A stretch of DNA of 10,322 bases, from the NCBI GenBank assembly GCA_949840475.1, contig CATKXA010000028.1:1-10322 (forward strand), given 5' to 3'. Made by a program: the position numbers and the translations under genes. The DNA comes from an uncultured Thermoanaerobacterales bacterium (lineage in GTDB: Bacteria; Bacillota; Clostridia; Christensenellales; UBA1242). The notes below the pieces were generated by a model that saw nothing but the letters and a program-made list of their open reading frames with translations, had not been told where the DNA came from and searched no databases. This document shows positions 5,752 to 10,322 of this stretch, in pieces; the first letter of the stretch is position 1; every line of letters starts with the position of its first letter.

Positions 5752-7224
5752 CTAAAAATTGATATCAAGTGGAGAGTAAACAACCAATCTTGTTCCCTCT
5801 GTCAAGTTTTCAGCATCTGCATTTTGCTTTAAAATTTCTTCAGGTCTTATAGATAAAGCTTTTGCAACGCTAAACAAGTCTTCGCCTTTTTTAGTGATAT
5901 AAACTCTTATTGCACTTGTTTGAGCGCATTTTTGTTCGCCTTCTTCAATTTGGCTGATATAGCTAACGTACTCGCTAGCAGTTTTTTTATGTTTTACACC
6001 AACACTTAGCGTAATTTCAACTTCTTTGTGACCACGTAATTTATATGATACAATTTGAGCAGAGGCTGCAAATTCATCATTGTCACTATTTTCAAGACCA
6101 GCGATAGTGAATGGCACTAAGCCTTCAACTTTGACGCTATCTTTGTTTTCAGCAACGCCAACAGCGTAAAGTTTAATTCCACCAGAAATGCTGTCACTTG
6201 AAATATCTGTAATTACTGTTTCAACAGCATGAACATAGCAAAGTTCCTCAATTTCTCTAGCTGATTCAAAGCTACCAGAAACATTTTCAGTTAAAAACTC
6301 TTGAGCAACAAAGTTAACCTTTTCAACGCACTCTCTGCTAGTTAAAATTTGGTTAGTTACAGAAAAAGCATCTTCAATTAGTGTGCAATTTTCGTTAGCA
6401 AACACACAAGCATTAACATTGATTTCTAAAGCCATAATGATATTTGTCTTATTATCAATCTCGCTAACTGAAGCTGTTACTTTTAAGCCAGATAAATAAC
6501 CGTCAGCAGAAATAATATTGCTTGGAACAACAGATAATGCAGGCATTTCCTCTCTAAACTCTACAGATTTAGTAATTCGTGAAACATTGCCTTCACAGCT
6601 AACATATACATCAACAAAGCAATCGCCTTCAACTGTTACACTGTCAATTCCGCAAGTTGCATTCTTAATTCTTAAATCTCCTTCGTAGTGCAAGATTTGG
6701 TCAACCTTTGCGTTGAACTCTTGTTCTGCAACCTCATTAAAGGTTTGAGAAGCCATGTTTACGAACTTTTGATATTCGTAATTTTTTTGAACTGAAACAT
6801 AATCATCACTTAAGTTATTAACTGTTGAGATTTTGTCTGAAACAACAGCATAAATATCAATACTTACAAGCGATGATATTGCTATCTCAGTTGTCGAAAA
6901 ACCAGTAATAGTATTTTCTTCAATTTTAGGGCATAAGAAATAATTATCGAAAGGACTTACGATGCTACCGTTCCAATCAACATCAGCAACTAATGAACAA
7001 AGTTCATTTTCTTCACTTTCATAAACTATCTCATAAGTAGTTTTGCCTGAAAAAGCGATGCCCTCACTCTTTTCACTTTGCATAATCTTTGGCATTGCAT
7101 TGACACTAACAACCTTTTTTACAGGTTTGCCATTTACATCAAGTCTGCAAGTATTTTCAAACTGATGTGTGTCCACCTTTTTTTTGCTCTCTATAGCAAG
7201 AGCTTGCGAATTTTCAAACGCCAT
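5752..7224 (-). CDS. SPOCS (DUF3794) and LysM domain protein, SipL-like
   Basis: The 490-aa protein has the layout of SipL of Clostridioides difficile, a mother-cell protein whose C-terminal LysM domain binds SpoIVA to assemble the spore coat. Residues 15-110 form a SPOCS/DUF3794 unit (KKVVSVNAMPKIM, then FSGKTTYEIVYESEE). Two more beta-rich regions of similar kind follow at about 170-290 and 305-435. Residues 440-485 are a LysM domain (VYITKKGEDLFSVAKAL...EEILKQN...LTEGTRLVVY). There is no signal peptide, which fits a cytoplasmic coat protein. The ATG has a GGGGG ribosome binding site inside an inverted repeat (7228-7269). The gene follows veg by 71 bases, an order I recall from several Clostridia. 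Orthology to SipL rather than to another SPOCS/LysM protein is inferred. Confidence 0.85.
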   Translation of the reverse strand: MAFENSQALAIESKKKVDTHQFENTCRLDVNGKPVKKVVSVNAMPKIMQSEKSEGIAFSGKTTYEIVYESEENELCSLVADVDWNGSIVSPFDNYFLCPKIEENTITGFSTTEIAISSLVSIDIYAVVSDKISTVNNLSDDYVSVQKNYEYQKFVNMASQTFNEVAEQEFNAKVDQILHYEGDLRIKNATCGIDSVTVEGDCFVDVYVSCEGNVSRITKSVEFREEMPALSVVPSNIISADGYLSGLKVTASVSEIDNKTNIIMALEINVNACVFANENCTLIEDAFSVTNQILTSRECVEKVNFVAQEFLTENVSGSFESAREIEELCYVHAVETVITDISSDSISGGIKLYAVGVAENKDSVKVEGLVPFTIAGLENSDNDEFAASAQIVSYKLRGHKEVEITLSVGVKHKKTASEYVSYISQIEEGEQKCAQTSAIRVYITKKGEDLFSVAKALSIRPEEILKQNADAENLTEGTRLVVYSPLDINF

Positions 7225-7227
7225 TTT

Positions 7228-7269
7228 TTAACCCCCATTGTAATATTGATACTATTTTATAAGGGTTAA
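7228..7269 (-). promoter_or_regulatory. Inverted repeat covering the ribosome binding site of the SPOCS/LysM gene
   Basis: In the minus-strand RNA, TTAACCC (7269-7263) pairs perfectly with GGGTTAA (7234-7228). Two further G-U pairs can form, making 9 bp around a 24-nt AU-rich loop. The right arm contains the whole GGGGG Shine-Dalgarno sequence of the gene starting at 7224, so the folded form should reduce its translation. Confidence 0.45.
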
Positions 7270-7295
7270 GTTTAAAATATGACTAAATTTAAAAA

Positions 7296-7550
7296 TTATC
7301 CTTGCATTTTTTCTTGAGCCATCAAGCTGACGTCCCCACAAAGAACTTCAGAATACGAGTATGAAAAGGCGTTCTTGCCGTCCCCCTCATAACTTCTAAC
7401 TGTAAAAATACTCGGATACACACATTCTATCTTGCCTGAGTACTTAATAGTTTTCTTTCTGCCCTTTGTAATTTCAAGTTCAACGTCTTTACCTTTTAGA
7501 CTCTGTATTTGACTTATTATATCCTCTATCTTGCTGTTTACTTTACGCAT
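7296..7550 (-). CDS. veg: Veg family protein
   Basis: Veg is a small cytoplasmic protein, abundant in Bacillus, linked to stimulation of biofilm gene expression and reported to matter in spore outgrowth. Its biochemical function is not settled. The 84-aa protein has the family core GRKKTIKYSGKIECVYPSIF (30-49) and the SYSYSEVL segment (63-70), at normal length (about 86 aa in B. subtilis). The fold expected for the core is a small SH3-like barrel. The ATG at 7550 has GAGGTG upstream. A terminator of the preceding gene lies at 7598-7623, so veg starts a new transcription unit, probably shared with the SPOCS/LysM gene 71 bases downstream. Confidence 0.93.
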   Translation of the reverse strand: MRKVNSKIEDIISQIQSLKGKDVELEITKGRKKTIKYSGKIECVYPSIFTVRSYEGDGKNAFSYSYSEVLCGDVSLMAQEKMQG

Positions 7551-7565
7551 ATTTTACACCTCAAT

Positions 7566-7594
7566 GTAAATATGCCCTAGAGTTTAAACTTTAA
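7566..7594 (-). promoter_or_regulatory. Possible veg promoter (weak)
   Basis: The best hexamers on the minus strand between the upstream terminator and the veg ribosome binding site are TTTAAA and TATTTA with 17 bases between them; both are poor matches. The spacer holds a perfect 10-base palindrome AGTTTAAACT (7581-7590), a possible operator. A promoter must exist here if the terminator works, but its identity is uncertain. Confidence 0.28.
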
Positions 7595-7597
7595 AAC

Positions 7598-7623
7598 AAA
7601 AAAAGAGCAAAACGCTCTTTTTT
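7598..7623 (-). terminator. Rho-independent terminator of the zinc-ribbon gene
   Basis: A stem AAAAAAGAGC/GCTCTTTTTT around a 5-nt loop (GAGC 7605-7608, GCTC 7614-7617), followed by T residues on the minus strand. It begins within a few bases of the stop codon at 7626. The A/T flanks make it potentially active in both directions. Confidence 0.8.
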
Positions 7624-7625
7624 GT

Positions 7626-8135
7626 TTATTTTTTCTTTTTTTGCAAGAAATCATAGTCATCATCGTCGTCATCTTCATCTTCCTCATCGTCTTCAGAAAA
7701 ATCTATGTCGTCGATATCGCCTATATCAAAATCATCTTCATCATCATAAGTTTCTTCAACTTCTTCGGTTTCTTCGTCCTCATCATCAAAGCTGTCTGAG
7801 TCTATGTCTTCGTAATCAGTATCATCATCGTCAACAACTTCGCCAAGCTCATTCTTTTGCTCAGCTGTTGCTTCGTCCCAATCAATATCAGAACCCTCTT
7901 CATTATCTATTACTTCGTCAACAACGTCATCTAAGCTACGCTTTTTAGAACACTCGTCGCACATAACTTGGTCAACAGTAATAAAGTTCTTGCCACAAAA
8001 TGTGCAAAGCTCTAAATCATCTTCAGATTCAGATGGAGTTAATTTTAACTCAGCTTTACAAACAGGGCAAAGCTCTTCCTCTACTAAAATATAATTAAGT
8101 TCGCATCTAGGACATTTTTTATATTTTGCTGCCAA
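7626..8135 (-). CDS. Two-zinc-ribbon protein with long acidic tail, function unknown
   Basis: The 169-aa protein has four CxxC knuckles at 8-11, 23-26, 44-47 and 59-62, which make two zinc ribbons. A tail from about 69 to 161 follows that is almost wholly Asp and Glu with Ser, Ile and Tyr, ending DDDDDDYDF and then LQKKKK. The start is a TTG at 8135, with AGAGGT seven bases upstream. A longer frame to an ATG at 8207 has no ribosome binding site and would run through the promoter at 8176-8203, so it is rejected. Zinc ribbon plus acidic tail suggests a nucleic-acid- or polymerase-associated factor, by loose analogy with the acidic tail of RNA polymerase delta, but no homology to delta is seen. 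It has its own promoter and terminator. Confidence 0.85.
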   Translation of the reverse strand: MAAKYKKCPRCELNYILVEEELCPVCKAELKLTPSESEDDLELCTFCGKNFITVDQVMCDECSKKRSLDDVVDEVIDNEEGSDIDWDEATAEQKNELGEVVDDDDTDYEDIDSDSFDDEDEETEEVEETYDDEDDFDIGDIDDIDFSEDDEEDEDDDDDDYDFLQKKKK

Positions 8136-8150
8136 TTTTATTACCTCTTT

Positions 8151-8166
8151 AAAGCAAATCTGCTTT
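8151..8166 (-). promoter_or_regulatory. Small 5'-leader hairpin of the zinc-ribbon gene
   Basis: AAAGCA (8166-8161) pairs with TGCTTT (8156-8151) around a 4-nt loop. It lies just after the predicted start of transcription (about 8169) and directly before the AAAGAGG ribosome binding site. A 5'-terminal hairpin of this kind could stabilise the mRNA. Confidence 0.35.
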
Positions 8167-8175
8167 CTTTCATAT

Positions 8176-8203
8176 ATTATAGCGATAGCATATGATTTGT
8201 AAA
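8176..8203 (-). promoter_or_regulatory. Sigma-A promoter of the zinc-ribbon gene
   Basis: On the minus strand TTTACA (8203-8198), a 16-base spacer, and a perfect TATAAT (8181-8176). Predicted start near 8169, giving a leader of about 34 nt before the TTG start. Confidence 0.7.
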
Positions 8204-8240
8204 CCATTTTAATGAAAATTTTTATAAATTTTATATAAGC

Positions 8241-8270
8241 AAAAAAGAGAACAACCTTTGTTCTCTTTTT
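8241..8270 (-). terminator. Rho-independent terminator of the Ndt-like gene
   Basis: A long near-perfect hairpin, AAAAAGAGAACAA pairing with TTGTTCTCTTTTT around a short loop, followed on the minus strand by a run of T. It sits directly after the stop codon at 8272. Confidence 0.85.
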
Positions 8271-8271
8271 A

Positions 8272-8778
8272 TTAGTAACATTTTTTAAAATATATTTTAT
8301 TTATATATTCCTTATAAGCACTGGTACTAGTTACAGCTTTAATCATATTTTCATAACTGTCATAAAGCCCAACCTCAATATCTTTCCCAGTAACACTTTT
8401 ATACATTCCAGCAATATGTGGAGATATTTTTGAACCTTCCTTAGCGATAAAGCACACACTTTTACCACTCTTAGCAAGCCCAGAAAGAAGATAACCGACT
8501 TCAAGTCCCATTCCAGTTGAAGCACTAGAAATGTCCACTATAATAAAATCAGCATCATCAACGCATTTAATAGCTCTTTGATAAATTAAAACATCTTTAT
8601 CTTCTCTTCCCTCAACGCTCTTTACAAATTCAGAAGTATCTGACGGATTTAAAGCTCTACCCAAATCACTTTCTTTAGAAAAACAATCACCTATATCAAT
8701 TGCAAGTTTATTATAAACTTCATTAGAAATGCTAGATGCCCCAAGTATTAAAATATTTTTGTTAATATTGTCAGCCAT
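8272..8778 (-). CDS. Nucleoside 2-deoxyribosyltransferase/DNPH1-like protein
   Basis: A 168-aa protein that resembles the nucleoside 2-deoxyribosyltransferase fold, whose members swap or hydrolyse the N-glycosidic bond of deoxynucleosides or deoxynucleotides. Visible features are an N-terminal strand ILILGASSIS (9-18), a central strand with acidic end DADFIIVDIS (75-84), and the segment TGMGLEVGYLL (88-98). In that segment Glu93 matches the catalytic Glu of the family motif (GxGxELGYA). A strand GKSVCFIAKEG (105-115) follows. The ATG at 8778 is chosen because AAGGTG precedes it by 9 bases; an upstream GTG at 8811 lies inside the promoter. It stands alone between a promoter and a terminator, so neighbours do not suggest the substrate. 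A DUF4406-like or other sensor role is possible. Confidence 0.65.
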   Translation of the reverse strand: MADNINKNILILGASSISNEVYNKLAIDIGDCFSKESDLGRALNPSDTSEFVKSVEGREDKDVLIYQRAIKCVDDADFIIVDISSASTGMGLEVGYLLSGLAKSGKSVCFIAKEGSKISPHIAGMYKSVTGKDIEVGLYDSYENMIKAVTSTSAYKEYINKIYFKKCY

Positions 8779-8802
8779 ATTTTTATACACCTTTATAAAA
8801 AT

Positions 8803-8831
8803 ATTATACACAAAGAACTCAACACCGTCAA
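8803..8831 (-). promoter_or_regulatory. Sigma-A promoter of the Ndt-like gene
   Basis: On the minus strand TTGACG (8831-8826), a 17-base spacer, and TATAAT (8808-8803). Predicted start near 8796, about 18 nt before the ATG. The intact promoter suggests the native AT-rich DNA extends to at least about 8831, although the -35 could match by chance. Confidence 0.65.
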
Positions 8832-8898
8832 CATCGCAACGATATCTTGCAGTTACAAAAAATAATAACGAATATATGTTCGATTATAAAGACGAATA
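8809..8898. other. Junction between two compositionally different DNAs
   Basis: Left of this interval the DNA is AT-rich, minus-strand coding, with terminators and promoters between genes. Right of it is G+C-richer plus-strand coding DNA that begins inside sbcC. The left limit is set by the -10 box of the Ndt-like gene, the right limit by the first clearly SbcC-like residues. No repeat, integrase, insertion-sequence end or tRNA marks the join. It fits an assembly chimera at least as well as gene transfer. Confidence 0.65.
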
Positions 8899-9509
8899 CA
8901 ACAGCACTTGCCAATCTAAGAAAGCAGTCAGGTGCGTTATTAGAGACAGAGAAGCGATATATTTTTGTAAAGGCACTCTCAAATACTGCCAATGGCAACC
9001 TCTCCGGCAAAGAAAAGATTATGTTGGAGACCTATATCCAGATGACTTATTTTGACCGGATTATTCAAAGAGCTAATACACGGTTGATGGTAATGTCGGG
9101 GGGACAATATGAATTAAAGCGCTGCCAGAGTGCAGACAATAACAAGCGTCAGAGTGGTCTGGAATTAAATGTGATGGACCACTATAATGGAAGCGAGCGA
9201 AGCGTCAAGACACTTTCTGGCGGAGAGAGTTTTAAGGCATCTCTATCCTTAGCTCTAGGCCTCTCAGATGAGGTACAGTCCCTCTCTGGTGGCATACAGC
9301 TTGATACAATGTTTGTAGACGAGGGTTTCGGCTCTCTGGATGAGGAATCCTTACAACAGGCGCTAAGAGCGCTTGCTGACCTGACAGAAGGCAACCGTCT
9401 GGTAGGGATTATCTCTCACGTCTCTGAGCTAAAAGAAAAGATAGAACACCAGGTTATTGTTACCAAAGAAAAGACTGGCGGAAGCAAAGTAGAGATAAAA
9501 GTGGAGTAA
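8847..9509 (+). CDS. sbcC: SbcC nuclease subunit, C-terminal fragment (5' part missing)
   Basis: SbcC is the SMC-like ATPase of the SbcCD nuclease, which cuts hairpins and DNA ends. Only about 220 C-terminal residues are present; whole proteins exceed 1,000. Visible are the end of the coiled coil (to about 40), the SbcC block VKALSNTANGN (41-51), a YFDRIIQRAN segment (68-77), the ABC signature LSGGE (123-127), Walker B with TMFVDEG (154-160), the D-loop SLD (163-165) and the H-loop histidine (191). The N-terminal Walker A half and most of the coiled coil are absent. The frame is open back to 8799, and no ribosome binding site supports a start at 8847, so the true boundary is the join with foreign DNA. 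Codon use differs from the genes to the left and resembles Lachnospiraceae. Confidence 0.88.
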   Translation: MQLQKIITNICSIIKTNTTALANLRKQSGALLETEKRYIFVKALSNTANGNLSGKEKIMLETYIQMTYFDRIIQRANTRLMVMSGGQYELKRCQSADNNKRQSGLELNVMDHYNGSERSVKTLSGGESFKASLSLALGLSDEVQSLSGGIQLDTMFVDEGFGSLDEESLQQALRALADLTEGNRLVGIISHVSELKEKIEHQVIVTKEKTGGSKVEIKVE

Positions 9510-9531
9510 TGAAAAAGGAGTATAAAAGCAT

Positions 9532-10322
9532 ATGAAATACTTAATTATCGGCGCCGGCGGACCCGGTGGTTGCATCGGGGCGTATATGACAGAGGCGAAA
9601 AAAGATGTAACAATGATTGCAAGAGGAGCCCATCTTCAGGCGATGCAGGAAAATGGGCTACAGATGGAGACAACAAAGAAAGGAAACTATACTATCTGTC
9701 CTGTTAAAGCAACAGATATGGAGCACTATCAGGAACAGCCGGATATTATCTTTGTCTGCGTCAAAGGCTATTCACTTTTAGGAACCATCCCTTTTATCCG
9801 CCGGGTTGCAAAGCCTGAGACGGTAGTGATTCCAATATTAAATATCTATGGAACCGGTGGAAGACTGCAAGAACAGCTTCCAGAGCTTTTGGTGACCGAT
9901 GGCTGCATCTATATCGCAGCCGAGATAAAAGCTCCTGGCTGTCTGTGGCAAAACGGTGATATCTTCCGGGTGGTATTTGGCGTTCGAAATCCTTCGGAAT
10001 ATCGTCCGGTCTTAGAGGAAGTAAAAAAGGATTTGGATGAGAGTGGTATCACAGGGATTCTCTCTGACAATATCCGCCGGGATGCACTGATGAAATTTTC
10101 GTATGTCTCACCAGCCGCTGCCTGTGGTCAGTATTATGATGTGATGGCTGGACCGATGCAAAAGCCAGGAGAAATTCGGGATACTTTTGCAGCGCTGATT
10201 GGTGAGATTCACACATTAGCAAAGGCGATGGGTATCTCTTTTCCGACAGATATTGTTAAGACGAATTTAGATATCTTAGACAGCCTGACCCCAGAAGCCT
10301 CCACCTCAATGCAAAGAGATGT
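9532..10322 (+). CDS. Ketopantoate reductase (ApbA/PanE) family protein, 3' end cut by the window
   Basis: The family reduces 2-dehydropantoate to pantoate with NADPH in vitamin B5 synthesis, but many paralogues act on other substrates. The 263 visible residues begin with a dinucleotide-binding strand and glycine loop, LIIGAGGPGG (4-13). They continue with the VCVKGY strand (75-80, Lys78), the LNIYG segment (103-107) and a C-terminal helical domain with the putative catalytic Lys188 in MKFSYVSP. In true PanE a conserved Asn follows this Lys at about +4; here the position holds Val or Ser, so pantoate synthesis is doubtful. The near-terminal STSMQRD motif (257-263) is at the window edge, so roughly 40 residues are missing. 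The ATG has AGGAG 11 bases upstream. It lies 22 bases after sbcC. Confidence 0.85.
   Translation, partial: MKYLIIGAGGPGGCIGAYMTEAKKDVTMIARGAHLQAMQENGLQMETTKKGNYTICPVKATDMEHYQEQPDIIFVCVKGYSLLGTIPFIRRVAKPETVVIPILNIYGTGGRLQEQLPELLVTDGCIYIAAEIKAPGCLWQNGDIFRVVFGVRNPSEYRPVLEEVKKDLDESGITGILSDNIRRDALMKFSYVSPAAACGQYYDVMAGPMQKPGEIRDTFAALIGEIHTLAKAMGISFPTDIVKTNLDILDSLTPEASTSMQRD

Noticed and set aside
5115..7550. A defence or secondary-metabolite system in the veg-SPOCS-spoIIR block
   Set aside because: All three are recognisable sporulation or housekeeping genes; no nuclease, transposase or effector domain is present.
7622..7948. Plus-strand frame rich in His, Leu and Arg
   Set aside because: It is the antisense of the GAT/GAA-rich acidic tail of the zinc-ribbon gene. 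No ribosome binding site or promoter supports it.
8136..8207. Longer form of the zinc-ribbon protein starting at an ATG at 8207
   Set aside because: The extension covers the TTTACA/TATAAT promoter and lacks a Shine-Dalgarno sequence. The TTG at 8135 has a good one and gives the expected zinc-ribbon start.
8729..9055. Plus-strand frame spanning the composition junction
   Set aside because: Its first part is antisense to the Ndt-like gene and its second part is out of frame with sbcC. The product has no coherent domain.

Overview
Most of the window (about 1 to 8,830) is AT-rich DNA from a spore-forming member of the Bacillota, probably a clostridial lineage. It carries Firmicutes-specific genes (ricT, veg) and sporulation genes (spoIIR, a SipL-like SPOCS/LysM protein). 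Nearly every gene here is on the minus strand, so transcription runs right to left. From about 8,810-8,900 to the right edge the DNA is visibly richer in G+C, uses different codons (CGG, CCG, CTG, GGC), lies on the plus strand, and encodes the C-terminal part of an SbcC whose front is missing, followed by a ketopantoate-reductase-family gene. That right part resembles Lachnospiraceae and probably comes from a different genome, by assembly chimerism or recent transfer.

Layout in the direction of transcription: an Ndt/DNPH1-like gene (8778-8272) with its own promoter and terminator; a two-zinc-ribbon protein with a very acidic tail (8135-7626, TTG start), also with its own promoter and terminator; veg and the SPOCS/LysM gene (7550-5752), ended by a terminator; spoIIR (5654-5115); and a degenerate Rho-like protein (5049-3886) with a strong promoter. 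A lone plus-strand gene for an 87-aa conserved protein (3612-3875) follows and converges on the Rho-like gene. Its terminator lies inside the last codons of the Rho-like gene. Then come greA (3414-2947, promoter with perfect consensus hexamers, terminator) and an operon of holB, ricT, a 56-aa ferredoxin and trmN6 (2871-55). All four genes of that operon overlap or nearly abut.

Functional themes: the holB-ricT-trmN6 order matches the well-known Bacillus holB-ricT-yabA-yabB cluster, but a two-cluster ferredoxin occupies the yabA position. The veg/SipL-like/spoIIR block is sporulation-linked: SpoIIR signals from forespore to mother cell, and SipL helps assemble the coat. The most unusual gene is the Rho-like one. 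It keeps the Rho order of domains (Rho_N, OB-fold, RecA-like ATPase) but has lost the Walker A glycine-lysine, the catalytic glutamate and the C-terminal part with the Q/R loops and arginine finger, and it has gained an AT-hook. It looks like a Rho-derived pseudo-ATPase of unknown role.

No rRNA, tRNA, CRISPR array, insertion sequence or origin is seen. No gap without a gene exceeds 300 bases.
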